Translations under genes and position numbers: made by a program | Notes under the pieces: generated by a model | The model's input: the letters and a program-made list of their open reading frames with translations, nothing else | The model's database searches: none | What the model was told of the DNA's origin: nothing | In this document: piece after piece, positions 1 through 10,614 of the stretch | How positions within the stretch are numbered: the stretch's first letter is position 1 | How the letters are laid out: every line of letters begins with the position of its first letter | Assembly (NCBI GenBank): GCA_035048815.1 | Contig: JAUCBN010000001.1 | Location: 18,739,001 to 18,803,000 of the forward strand | DNA length: 64,000 nucleotides | Direction of reading: 5' to 3' | From: Abelmoschus esculentus | Lineage: Eukaryota > Streptophyta > Magnoliopsida > Malvales > Malvaceae

Positions 1-256
1 TAAGTCAATTGGATCCTGCCCTAGTTTTTCCATCCTTGATTTCTTGATCATTTATCCTTATTGCTTTAATTAGTTTTCTTAATTATAATTCAAACCTAAT
101 AATTAGTGTCTTTTATTTTATTACAGTGCGAGAAGAGTAAAGGTTGTATATTAAGTACACCAATCCCTGTGGAGACGATACTCGATAATGCTTATCACTT
201 TAATACTTGATGACGTGTACACTTGCACTCCAATTGTGCATATTCAGCATGCATCA
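1..256 (+). repeat. 3' part of an LTR (U5 end)
   Basis: It matches the last part of the LTRs at 2114-3532 and 5387-6745 and ends in the same ...GCATCA. The primer-binding site follows seven bases later. The start of this LTR lies upstream of the window. Confidence 0.85.
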
Positions 257-262
257 AGTTTT

Positions 263-277
263 TGGCGTCGTTGCCGG
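263..277 (+). other. Primer-binding site, tRNA-Asp type
   Basis: TGGCGTCGTTGCCGG differs by one base from the complement of the 3' end of plant tRNA-Asp (TGGCGCCGTTGCCGG), the primer known for Athila and Tat elements. It follows directly on the LTR end. Confidence 0.85.
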
Positions 278-399
278 AGATTGACAACTAAATTTTGTTA
301 CCTTTATTTTCTCGCATTTAGTTTTATTTTTAAAAAAAGATTAAAAAAATCCTAAACTAATCAGGTTTGTTTTGACCTTGCCAACAGAACAACACTAGT

Positions 400-600
400 A
401 TGAATACTGCTGAGCCAGAAAATCGTGGCACATTCACTGTAGCTGATCCAATAAATCTTCTAAGACAGGAAAGAGAACAAACAGTTCGTGATTATTTGGA
501 GGAAGACTTGGATGGACTGACTAAACAAGATCTGCCGAGGCAACCTTTTCTGCGGCAACACTCCCCTAGAGCAGAGATATATCAAAAAGAAACTACCTGA
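400..600 (+). pseudogene. Remnant of gag N-terminus (66 codons)
   Basis: This short open frame begins with ATG about 120 bases after the primer site, where gag starts in related elements. Its middle part, TVRDYLEEDLDGL, resembles TIRDFLVEVLNRLNP in the gag of the related element at 59884. Nothing of the capsid core follows: the frame stops at 600 and downstream sequence is non-coding. It is probably a leftover of gag, perhaps kept because the RNA packaging region reaches into the gag start (inference). It contains TGCCGAGGCA (533-542), one of the dispersed palindromes of this family. Confidence 0.55.
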
Positions 601-1540
601 CGAGGAGGCAGCGACAGAGACATCAGCTTCTCCTCCATTCAAAAGGGGAAGATGGTTGCTGCTGGATATGCATTTTATTGCACCCCTGCATTAACCTAAA
701 TTTCTATCTCTTTGTCCCTATTCACTTTTATGCTTTAAGAATTAGTTTTTAGTTTCCAGTTTAGGAATTAGATTTTAAACTTCTTGCAATTTAGTTTTAC
801 TGTTTTTTATTAATATTCTTTGTAGTTATTTAGGAAAGAAACCCAAGAAGGAGAAGTCATAGAGCACATAAAACGACCCTAAATTCAAGTTCATTGTCCC
901 ACCTAAGAAATGGTCAAGGTGGTTGGCCGCCCAAAAGCAAGTGACGGCACGTTTGCGTCTCTAGAACTTCACCTTTCCCGTTTTATTTCATACTTCTTCA
1001 TTATTGTTTTCCAGTACAGTTTTTAGTTTCTTTCTCCACAAACTCCACACCAACTGAAGACCCTTAGGATACAGAAAAGGCTAAATGCAATATCTAAAAA
1101 TTGGTTCATCTTTTCCTTGTCTCTTAATTTTTATCTTGTCTTTAATTGATGCCTTATGTTCAGATATATGAAGTAAGGACAACGCATCCCTCGAGTTTGG
1201 GGGAGTATTGACCCTATTTTCTGCCTTATAAATATCTGTCAAGTATTAAAGTTATTCAGATTATCCTACTACTGCCTTAATTTCTGTCTTTACAGTAATT
1301 TCAATTTGATACAAATTTTTTGTTTAAGTCCACTGAATTTTATTGAGACTGCCTCGACAACAATATATTCTCTTGTCGTTGCAGCAATATGCACAATTCA
1401 TCAGACTTGAATTCTGAAAGGTTTCTTAGGATTAGTACTTAGGATTAGACTATGAGCCTAAAATCACATAAATACTGCTAGTCTTAGTTGATTCAAAAGT
1501 TCTTTTCTTTAAAAAGCAATAAGGACTTAGACTTAGATTT
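601..1540 (+). other. Non-coding internal region of the first unit
   Basis: No coding region is visible. A polypurine-like motif, CGAGTTTGGGGGAG, lies at 1192-1205, far from the 3' LTR. It repeats the motif found just before the LTRs and is also present in the second unit (4465-4478), so it may be an internal second-strand priming site (inference). Confidence 0.5.
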
Positions 1541-1543
1541 TAT

Positions 1544-1693
1544 ACTAGAGGTGCCTATCATTGGCTTTAGTTTAGTCTATAGAGGTGCCCATAACGGGCT
1601 CTAGGACTTAGGTTTCCCCCACTAACTAGAGGTGCCTATCATTCGCTCTAGTAAGAATAGTTAAACACTTGAGGTTCCCGAAACTGGCTCAAG
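1544..1693 (+). other. Array of four hairpins with conserved loop
   Basis: Four copies of an arm-loop-arm unit lie at 1544-1571, 1580-1603, 1625-1652 and 1668-1693. The 14-base loop is close to GTGCCTATCACTGG in each. The arms are ACTAGAG/CTTTAGT, TAGAG/CTCTA, ACTAGAG/CTCTAGT and CTTGAG/CTCAAG. The arms of the fourth differ from the third at both partner positions, so pairing is kept. The same array occurs at 4819-4968 and, on the other strand, at 44133-44289. Confidence 0.8.
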
Positions 1694-1994
1694 CAATATA
1701 AATTTATAGCAATATAGATTTATATACCATTGTTTGGAGAAGAAAAAAAAAGAATTAAAGAAAATTTTAGTCGGAAGTCTTGAGCTAGAAAAAGGATTAG
1801 AACTTAGAAAATCATCTTTGACACAGCTACGCACACACTCACCAAGACTCATAGTCTAGTTCCCAGAAATTCCTAAGAACCAAGAAGAGGCCGAGTCAAT
1901 AAAGGAATTCTGCCGCAGCAGGTAGGATGGTATATTACTTTAAAATTCCTTACTTAAATTTATCTTTTGTATTACTTGAGAATAGACAATATTT

Positions 1995-2113
1995 CGAGTT
2001 TGGGGGTATGATGAGTGACTAAAAGTCCTCATCTTTTACATCATTTTCCTGCTCGATTATTTTTTTATCTTTTGCATTGCTTGAGGACAAGTAATAGTTC
2101 GAGTTTGGGGGTA
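1995..2113 (+). repeat. Duplicated polypurine tract plus LTR start
   Basis: CGAGTTTGGGGG occurs at 1995-2006 and again at 2100-2111. After the first copy comes TGATGAGTGACTAAAAGTCC (from 2009), an LTR-start look-alike of about 50 bases, then the second tract and the real LTR (TGATAAGTGCTC, from 2114). The same duplication is present in the second unit at 5269-5386. Confidence 0.75.
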
Positions 2114-3532
2114 TGATAAGTGCTCAAAAGTCCTATTTTTCATACCATTGTCCCACTCGATTGTTGCTAGTAAAGAACAGATTTAATGGCAATAACGGAT
2201 ATTTCTGGTCATTTTCCATACTTCAGCATCCGAACACTCAATACATGAATTTATTTATTATTTGGCATAAAACAAATGGATTTGATGGTTTTCTTTCTTA
2301 AGACAGGAAACTACATCATAGGAATTGCCAAGCAAAGAAGATGGATAATGGAAACTGAAGCTGAAATGCAAATAAGTACCCGCCTCGACAGCACATTGAT
2401 GCCTCGGTAGCACATTGACGCCGCGACAGCATCTGTGGCTGCGATAGCACCCGAAAAGGCAAATGTCAATATGGTAGGCAATTTGAATAGAAAAATAAGG
2501 TGAATATGTTAAGAAAAGTGACATAGAAGTCGAATCTAAAAACACACGAAAAGTAATGTCAAAGGCCACGTGGGAAAAGAATCCTTATAGAAATAAACTT
2601 GGAAATATTTTATTTATAGAAATTATTGTAATCCTACTCCAAGTAGTATTCCTACATAGGAAAGGTTTGCCCTAGGCCAAACTATATAAACCATAGCCTA
2701 TGTAGAGAGGAGGATATCTTTAAATCAAGTGTTCATAGAAAACCTTAAACTCCATCGTCTACTAGGGTTTAGGTGAAGGTTGTCGAGTATTTGTAAGAGG
2801 AGATTGTATTTTGTTTCTTGTTCCTAATGCAATAAAATATCGAAGTTTTCTTATTCTTTGCCATTCCTTGTTCTTACATTCATGCTCGAGAGAGAAGTTT
2901 GTGAGTAATCCATTTATCTAATATCGAGAGAGTTAGATTCACGAAAGGAATAAGTACGGTGTTTCAATCGGGAAACACTAACTCGGCCTAGAGATAGGTT
3001 AAGAGTTTCAGTGGCTAAGAGAAGTTTGAGATTGGTTGGTGATTATAATTGATTCACGCTGAGAGGTATCATCAAGGACTTGTCATCAATAGTATTTCGA
3101 CTTAGAGATAAGCGAAATCATTAAAGGACACTTTGCTGAAATTTGGTAAATCTTCTAAAGAGCAAGAGATTTCCGTGGCAGAGAATATTGTCGCTGCCGA
3201 GACAGTATTTGTAGTATTATCGAGGTAGTGCAGTGCAATTGTATTGGGTAGAAACAAGTTAATTGAATCCACGATACAACACAACTGGATCTTGCCCCAC
3301 TTTTTCCATCCTTTATTTCTTGATCATTTATCTTTATTGCTTTAATTAGTTTTCTTAGTTATAATTCAAACCCAAAAATCTGTGTCTTTTGTTTTATTAC
3401 AGTGCGGGAAGAGTAAAGGTTGTATATTAAGTACACCAATCCCTGTGGAGATGATACTCGATAATACTTATCACTTTATTACTTGACGACGTGTACACTT
3501 GCACTCCAATTACGCATATTCAGCATGCATCA
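2114..3532 (+). repeat. LTR (middle copy)
   Basis: It starts TGATAAGTGCTC after a polypurine tract and ends GCATGCATCA before a primer site, 1419 bp. It contains a TATA box (2683-2690), AATAAA (2831-2836) and a long U5. Palindrome-like runs of the CTGCC-GGCAG type occur near 2385-2455 and 3170-3230. It closely matches the LTR at 5387-6745. Confidence 0.9.
2683..2690 (+). promoter_or_regulatory. LTR core promoter (TATATAAA)
   Basis: The TATA box is preceded by AAGGTTTGCCCTAGG, a motif also found upstream of the TATA box in the LTRs at 5387, 42480, 49050, 54289, 58439 and 61859. AATAAA follows about 140 bases later, so the R region would be short and U5 long. Confidence 0.6.
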
Positions 3533-3538
3533 AGGTTT

Positions 3539-3553
3539 TGGCGTCGTTGTCGG
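3539..3553 (+). other. Primer-binding site, tRNA-Asp type
   Basis: TGGCGTCGTTGTCGG has two mismatches to the tRNA-Asp complement. It lies six bases after the end of the middle LTR. Confidence 0.8.
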
Positions 3554-3672
3554 GGATTGGCAACTAAATTTTATTACCTTTATTTTCTCACATTTAGTTT
3601 TATTTAAAAAAAGATTAAAAAATCCTATACTAATTAAGGTTGTTTTGACCTGGCCAACAGAACAACACTGGT

Positions 3673-3842
3673 ATGAATGCTAGCGAGGTAGACAACCACG
3701 ACGCATTCGCAGTAACTGATACAACAAATCTTTTAAGATAGGAGAGAAAACGAACAATTCATGATTATTTGGAGGAAGACTTGGATAGGCTGCCTAAACA
3801 AGACTTGTCGAGGCAACCTTTTTCGTGGCAGCACTCCCCTTG
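3673..3842 (+). pseudogene. Remnant of gag N-terminus, second unit
   Basis: This is the counterpart of the frame at 400-600. It starts MNASEV and is broken by TAG after about 21 codons (just before the arginine-rich ERKRTIHDYLEEDLDRL stretch) and again near 3842. The downstream internal region to about 4815 is non-coding and matches the first unit. Confidence 0.5.
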
Positions 3843-4818
3843 AGCAGAGATATATCAGAAAGAAACCACCTGACGAAGAGACAACGACTGGGACATCAAC
3901 TTCTTCTCCATTCAAAAAGGGGAAGATGGTTGCTGCTGGATATGCATTTTATTGCACCCCTGCAGTAACCTAAATTTCTATCTCTCTGTCCCTATTCACT
4001 TTTATGCTTTAAGAGTCAGTTTTTAGTTTTCAGTTTAGGAATTAGATTTTAAACTTCTTGCAATTTAGTTTTAGTGTTTTTATTAATATTCTTTGCAGTT
4101 ATTTAAGAAGGAAACCCAAGAAGGAGAAGTCATGGAGCACATTAAAGGGGCCCTGAATTCAAGCTCACTGTCCCACCTAAGAAACGACGAAGGTGGCTGG
4201 CCACCCAAATGCAAGTGACGGCGGGTTTGTGTCTCTAGAACTTTATCTCCCCCGTTTTATTTCATACTTCTTCATTATTGCTTTCTAGTACAGTTTTTAG
4301 TTTCTTTCTCCACAAACTCCACACCAACTGATGACCCTCAGGATACAAAAGAGGCCAGACGCAATATCTAAAAATTGGTTTATCTTTTCCTTGTCTCTTA
4401 ATTTTTATCTTGTCTTTAATTGTTGCCTTATGTTCAGATACATGAAGTAAGGATAATGCATCCCTCGAGTTTGGGGGAGTATTGATCCTATTTTCTGCCT
4501 TATAAATATCTGCCATGTATTAAAGTTATTCAGATTATCCTACTACTACCTTAATTTCTGTCTTTACAATAATTTCAATTTGATACAAATTTTTTGTTTA
4601 AATCTATTGAATTTTATTAAGACTGCCTCGGTAGTAATATATTCTCCTACCGTCACAATAATATACACCATTCACCAGACTTGAATTCGGAAAGGTCTCT
4701 TAGGATTAATACTTAGGATTATACTATGAGCCTAAAATTACATAAATATTGCTAGTCTTAGTTGATTTAAAAAGTTCTTTTCCTTGAAAAGCAATAAGGA
4801 CTTAAACTTAGATTTTAT

Positions 4819-4968
4819 ACTAGAGGTGTCTATCACTGGCTTTAGTTTAGTCTATAGAGGTTCCCATGACTGGCTCTAGGACTTAGGTTTCTCCCACTTA
4901 CTATAGGTGCCTATCACTCGCTCTAGTAAGAATAATTAAACACTTGAAGTGCCCGAAACTGGCTCAAG
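4819..4968 (+). other. Array of four hairpins, second unit
   Basis: Units lie at 4819-4846, 4855-4878, 4900-4927 and 4943-4968. Loops are GTGTCTATCACTGG, GTTCCCATGACTGG, GTGCCTATCACTCG and GTGCCCGAAACTGG. The third arm pair (ACTATAG/CTCTAGT) and the fourth (CTTGAA/CTCAAG) each have one mismatch, so some pairing has decayed. Confidence 0.75.
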
Positions 4969-5268
4969 CAATATAAATTTATAGAAATATAGATTTATAT
5001 ACCATTGCTGGGAGAAGAAAAAAAAGAATTAAAGAAAATTTTAGTCGGAAGTCTTGAGCGAGAGAAAGGATTAGAACTTAGAAAATCATCTTTGACATAG
5101 CTACGCACACACTCATCAAGACTCATAGTCCAGTTCCCAGAAATTCCTAAGAACCAAGAAGAGGCCGAGTTAATAAAGGAATTCTGCCGCGGCAGGCAGG
5201 ACGGTATATTACATTAAAATTTCTTACTTAAATTTATTTTTTGCATTGCTTGAGGACAGACAATATTT

Positions 5269-5386
5269 CGAGTTTGGGGGTATGATGAGTGATTAAAAGT
5301 CCTCATCTTTTACATCATTTTCCCACTCGATTATTTTTTTATCTTTTGCATTGCTTGAGGACAAGCAATAGTTTGAGTTTGGGGTT
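5269..5386 (+). repeat. Duplicated polypurine tract, second unit
   Basis: CGAGTTTGGGGG at 5269-5280 is followed by TGATGAGTGATTAAAAGTCC and by a second tract, TGAGTTTGGGG (5374-5384), directly before the LTR at 5387. Confidence 0.7.
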
Positions 5387-6745
5387 TGATAAGTGCTCAA
5401 AAGTCCTATTTTTCATACCATTCTCCCACTCAATTGTTGCTAGTAAAGAACAAATTTAATGGCAATAATAGATATTTCTGGTCATTTTCCATACTTCAGC
5501 GTTCGAACACTCAATACATGAATTTATTTATTACTTGGCATAAAATAGATGGATTCTGGAAACCGAAGCTGAAATGCAAATAAGTACCTGCCTCGGCAGC
5601 ACATTGATGCCTCGACAGCATATTGACGTCGCGATAGCAGCTATGGCCACGACAGCACCCGAAAAGGCAAATGTCAATATGGTAGGTGATTTGAAGAGAA
5701 AATAAGGTGAACATTTTAAGACAAGTGACATAGAAATCGGAGCTGGAAAACACACGAAAAGTCAATGTTAAAGGCCACGTGGGAAAAGAATCCTTATAGA
5801 AATAAACTTGGAAATATTTTATTTATAGAAATTATTGTAATCCTACTCAATGTAGTATTCCTATTTAGGACAGGTTTTCCCTAGGCCAAGACTATATAAA
5901 CCATAGCCTATGTAGAGAGGAGGATATCTTGAAATCAAGTGTTCATAGAAAACCCTAAACTCCTCTATCGTCCACTAGGGATTAGGTGAAGGTTGTCGAG
6001 TATTTGTGAGAGGAGATTGTATTTTATTTCTTGTCCCTAATGCAATAAAATATCGAAGTTTGCTTATTCTTTGCCATTCCTTGTTATTACATTCAAGCTC
6101 GAGAGAGAAGTCTGTGAGTTATCCATTTATCTAATATCGAGAGGGTTAGATTCACGAAAGGGATTAATATGGTGTTTCAATCAGAAAACACTAACTCGGC
6201 CTAGAGATAGGTTAAGAGTTTCAGCGGCTAAGAGAAGTGTGGGACTGGTTGGTGATTATAATTGATTCACGCCGAGAGGTATCATCAAGGACTAGTCATC
6301 AACAGTATTTCGACTTAGAGATAAGCGAAATCATTAAAGGACACTTTGCTGAACTTTGGTAAATCTGACCAAGAGCAAGAGGTTGCCGCGGCAGAGAATA
6401 TTGTCGCTACCGAGACAGTATCTGCAGTACTACCGAGGCAGTGCAGTGCAATTGCATTGGACAAAAACAAGTCAATTGAATTAACGATACAACACAACTA
6501 GATCCTGCCCCACTGTCTCCATCCTTGATTTCTTGATCATTTATCTTTATTGCTTTAATTAGTTTTCTTAGTTATAATTCAAACCCAATAATTTGTGTCT
6601 TTTGTTTTATTATAGAGCGAGAAGTGTAAATATTGCATAATAATTACACCAATCCCTGTGGAGACGATACTCGATAATGCTTATCATTTTATTACTTGAC
6701 GACGTGTACACTTGCACTCCAATTGCGCATATTTAGCACGCATCA
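5387..6745 (+). repeat. LTR (right copy)
   Basis: It starts TGATAAGTGCTC and ends GCACGCATCA, 1359 bp, with TATATAAA at 5893-5900. TGCCGCGGCA occurs at 6384-6393, and TGCCTCGGCA at 5589-5598. The sequence after 6745 is unrelated integrase DNA, so this is the right end of the insertion. Confidence 0.9.
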
Positions 6746-6869
6746 AAGATCATAATTGATCTTGATTTAAAGCTTAATTTTGATTTTTTTCCCTCAAGTC
6801 AAATGAACTTATCCGTTTTAAGAATAGAGTATGAATTCCTAATAATGAAAAATTAAAACTTGAAAGGTT

Positions 6870-7692
6870 ATAAGATGCTCATCCTAATTCTTTCTCGATT
6901 CACTCTAGATTGATTAAGATATACAAGGATTTGAAAGCGATTATATCAGTGGTCTGACATGAAAGACGCTATCCCAGACCTTGTTGTAAAGTGCTTAATA
7001 TGTTAAAAGGGTTAAGGTTGAGCAATCAAGTCCCAGTTGGACTACTCTAACCAATTGAATTTTCTTAGCAAATATGGGATAAGACAAATGAATTTCATTA
7101 TCAATCTTTCTTCTGTTCCAAGGAATAGTGATGTTATCTAGATGATCATTGATAGACAAAAAGTCTATTCATTTCAACCTTTCGAATAATTATGAACTCG
7201 AAAACCTTAGCTGAGCTATAGAACTGTAAAGAGATTTAATTCCATGGTGTGCCAATGTTCATAATCTTCAATAGAGACCCTAGATTCGTTTCTCGATTAT
7301 GGAATTCCTTGAAAAAGGTCACTTGGAATCAAAGCACGCTAAGTATGACCTTATGTCCTTAATTGGATGAACAATTTTAAGAAAATCATTCTAATACTTG
7401 AAGAATGTTATGAGTTTATATGATAGACTTCAGAAAGAATTGGAAGAAAGTTTCAAATTTGGGAAGAAATGTACCTGTAACTTATTTTCTTGCACTCCAT
7501 ATTGAATTCGATAAGGACCACAATATCTTCCATGTATCCATGCTTAGAAAATATCGGTCCAATCCCTCTCATGTCCTCAAACCTGAAGAAGTAGAATAGA
7601 ATCTTGACTTGTTATATTTGAAACAATCCCACAAATACTAGACAAAGAACTAAGAAGGAAATTCGAGGACGAATTTCTTTAAGATGGGAGAA
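6870..7692 (+). pseudogene. Decayed chromovirus integrase, 3' part of pol
   Basis: Read in shifting frames, the + strand gives pieces of a Ty3/gypsy chromovirus integrase in the right order: a zinc-finger-like start (SFSIHSRLIKIYKDLKA), then PDLVVKCLIC, a core piece with LENLAELY, then ALGIKARLKYDLMSL-like text, and finally HNIFHVSMLRKYRSNPSHVL, the hallmark of the GPY/F end. Many stops and frameshifts are present. Everything upstream in pol is missing, because the tandem element ends at 6745. The frame runs into a purine-rich tract (7681-7692) and the LTR, as in Tekay/Del elements. It cannot be functional. Confidence 0.7.
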
Positions 7693-7693
7693 T

Positions 7694-9990
7694 TGTAACA
7701 CCATAAAATCAGGTCTAGGAGGATAGCACAATTGAATCATTGATCTATTGGCAATTGAGCTAGTAAATTAAAAGATTAGGAGTTTTTAACATGAAATTAA
7801 AGTTGATTTTCATTGAACTAATTCATGAAATCAAATTAAGATTAAGATAAAAAATTAAATGGAAGAAGTAAGCTAATTGAGAATAAAAAGATCATATGTT
7901 AGATCAATTAACAAGACTTAGGATACAATTAAAGTGGATAAGAATTATTAAACTAAATTAAGGATGCAATTGAAACAAATTCAAAGAGAAATGGATTGCA
8001 TGTAATGAAAAACTATGTTTTGCAATTTTCATTAATTAAACTAAATAGTTTAACACTTGTCCAATGGTTGATCACTTAGTGTATTATTAAGTTAATTGAC
8101 TTAAAATAAAAGAAAAATAAATGGAGAAGAAAGTGGGGAATGGCCAGCCATCACATTGGAAGGAAAGAGACACTAATTAGCTATCTTCTTCACCTTATCC
8201 TTCTTCTAATCGATTCATTTGAGAGAAACCAGTAACCTTTCCTTCAAACCCTTGAATCCTATATTGTTAATGAGTTACAAGCGAAAATTTGGTAATCAAG
8301 GGAGATAAGGGAACTAATTAAGCTAAGGGTGAAACTTTGAGAGAAAATAAGAAAGCCATGGAAACCTAAAAAATTGGAAGGTAAATTCTTGCCTGTTTTT
8401 GAAGATTTGAAGTTCTAGCTTGGAAATAAGTGTAAGTTCTTTCATTTATTTATTTCTTTGAGTCCTTGCATGATTGAAATAAGTAACTAGATGTTAGAAT
8501 TTGGTGTTATGCTGCTGGGAAATTGGTTTAAATGATATCTAAGGTGTTCGAATATGTTAGAAAGAAAATTGATCATGTAAACTATGGTTTTAATGGTTGT
8601 TTAGAGTATTCGATTGCTAGGATTGTAAAATGAAGGTTATGAAATTGTGAGTTGATGGAAAAATGTTTAAACAACATGAAGTTGGTAAATTGAATCAATT
8701 GGATATGAGTTGCAAGCTAAAAATTAAGTTTGAAGTAAACTAGTCACAAGAAATGTTCAAAACCAATGGACTGAAGGTATATACTTAATTGAGCAGCTTA
8801 GAGGCTAAATTAAAGAGAATTGTGTAGGTTAAAGTTATTGAAAGTTGAGTCTTATAATATATAGAATCTTTATATCAATGAAATTGGAAATGGAATGAAG
8901 AATATAGGCCCCAAACTGTAGGCTAGGTGAATCTGTTAAGAATGTCTTGTTCTGGATAGAAACTTTGAAAAATCACCAAAAATAGCATAGGATTATTTTG
9001 GATCTAAAAATTAGCTAGAATATACATTGATGATCTAGGAAGGCTTGGGAGAAAACAGAGCTCAATTTGGAGTTCTGTACAAAAAGATGGAAAGGAATTA
9101 AGTTAAGGTGTACAAACTGTCTCGAAAATCAAGTTAGTCTTTCTTTAAATGAGAACTGGTATTGATTGATAAGGAAGTAAAAGTAAAGCCTTAATCTAAA
9201 AGTTCATTATATTTCCCATGGTATATGATAGGCTAAATTTGGATAAGTATGCTAAAAGATATAGCAATTTTACTAAAAGATATATAATTTGTCTAGAACT
9301 TGACATTTATATTGGAAATTGTTATCACATGAAATAATGAAATGCTATGGTTAAATGAATTCTAATGGCTTGCATTAATGTTTGTTTACATGTTAGAATA
9401 ACAAAAAAAAGGTTGATAGTGAGGATGAAAAGAAGCTTGAACAAGCAAGAAGGAGGAACAAAGGGATCATTATCTATAACCCTTGAGAAAGTTGGAAAAA
9501 TTAGTGAGTGTGACAAACTTTAGGGTGAACTAAGTCTTAGCCGCCCTTTTTTTATTTGATTTGTCATGTAATTGGACTAATCATATATTTGGTAAAAAGG
9601 GAAGGATGTTTAATTGTTAAAGGATTTGTGTGATAACATGTTTGAATGTTAGATTTTTAAGACTAGCTTAGTATATTTGTATAACTCGAAAATGTCGAGG
9701 TAAGTGATGGCACGCGTCTGCAGAATTTCAAGTATGTGGATCGTGCATGAAGCATGTATTTGTTGATATGGATATTGTTTGGTAACATGATATGTATGTT
9801 TGTTTGTTCATATGATATGAATGTTTTGATAGTAGCATGATAAATGCTTTTATGATAGCATGCTATGGACATTTAATTCTGTATTAAGAAACTTGGATAA
9901 TGTGATTTGAAAGACAATTGAATGAATAATGAAAAAGTTATTAAGCGTTGGTCATTAGTTGATCATAGGTAGTACGGCATGTCTAGGGTC
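7694..9990 (+). repeat. 3' LTR of the decayed chromovirus (right end uncertain)
   Basis: A GAGGACGAATTTCTTTAAGA stretch and a GGGAG purine run precede TGTAACACC, the usual start of Tekay/Del LTRs. The rest is AT-rich and non-coding. I could not find a clear CA end; by 10000 the sequence is Athila integrase on the other strand, so the junction lies near 9950-10000. Confidence 0.5.
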
Positions 9991-10019
9991 TGAGCTTATT
10001 CGTTAGTACTTCAGTACTT

Positions 10020-10440
10020 CTGTTTGGTACTTTTGATACCTTAGATTGGTTCAACCTACTTGGACACATAGTCCACTACCAAAAGGATGTATAAATCTCC
10101 AAATAAAGATGGTAAAGGTCCCATGAAGTCTTGCCCCACACGTCAAACAACTCGATCTCTAAAATATTTTGTCATGGCATTTCATGACGTTTGGAGATGT
10201 TCCAATCCTTTTATATCGATCGCGAGCTTGGTAAAATTCTTGAGCATCTTTCAATAAGGTTGGCCAATAAAAACATGATTGGAGAACCTTTACAATAGTC
10301 CTCATCCCTACGAAGTAACCTCCACACAAGCCTGTGTGACAGTGATGCAAAATATCTCTTTTCTCCTCTTCGGGTACACATTTTCGGATAATTTGATCAA
10401 CACAATGCTTGAATAGGTACAACTCATCCCAGAAATAGAA
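10020..10440 (-). pseudogene. Athila integrase, zinc finger and start of core
   Basis: The frame from 10422 to 10159 gives RKCVPEEEKRDILHHCHTGLCGG and YWPTLLKDAQEF, the HHCC zinc finger of Athila-type integrases. The cysteine pair is lost: copy 2 has ACDQCKR, here ARDRYKR. After a stop, other frames continue with DFMGPLPSLFGDLYILLVVDYVSK, which holds the first catalytic aspartate (DFMGP). The sequence stops matching integrase near 10000, so the second aspartate and the glutamate are absent. Confidence 0.75.
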
Positions 10441-10614
10441 TCAAGCATCATGCCTAAATTTCTTCCTTTTCTAACAAGTCATTTCAAAAGGCAAAATACC
10501 ACTAACAAGAAAATTAACAAGGTTAGCGTACCACGGAATTTTCGTGGCATAAAGAATTTTCTCATCAGGGAATTCATCATCAATTTCAATTTTGTGATGA
10601 CATTCCAGGTTAAA

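Larger units (their letters stand above)
1..6745 (+). mobile_element. Tandem non-autonomous LTR retrotransposon array (LTR-int-LTR-int-LTR)
   Basis: Three LTRs (1-256 partial, 2114-3532, 5387-6745) alternate with two internal regions of about 1.86 kb (257-2113 and 3533-5386). The two internal regions align end to end: tRNA-Asp-type primer site, short gag N-terminal remnant, long non-coding stretch, four-hairpin array, duplicated polypurine tract. No protease, reverse transcriptase, RNase H or integrase can be seen, so it is a LARD-like non-autonomous element (inference). A shared-LTR tandem usually arises by unequal recombination between two copies or between LTRs. The left end lies outside the window, so the target duplication cannot be checked; the five bases after the right end are AAGAT. 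Confidence 0.85.

Noticed and set aside
5511..5765. Open frames with cysteine- and arginine-rich text in LTRs (also 2258-2569)
   Set aside because: They lie antisense in LTR U3 regions and reflect the TGCC-GGCA repeats; the frames are not kept between LTR copies.
6746..7690. Plain AT-rich spacer
   Set aside because: Shifting frames on + give chromovirus integrase motifs in order, ending in FHVSMLRKYRSNPSHVL, so it was annotated as a pseudogene.
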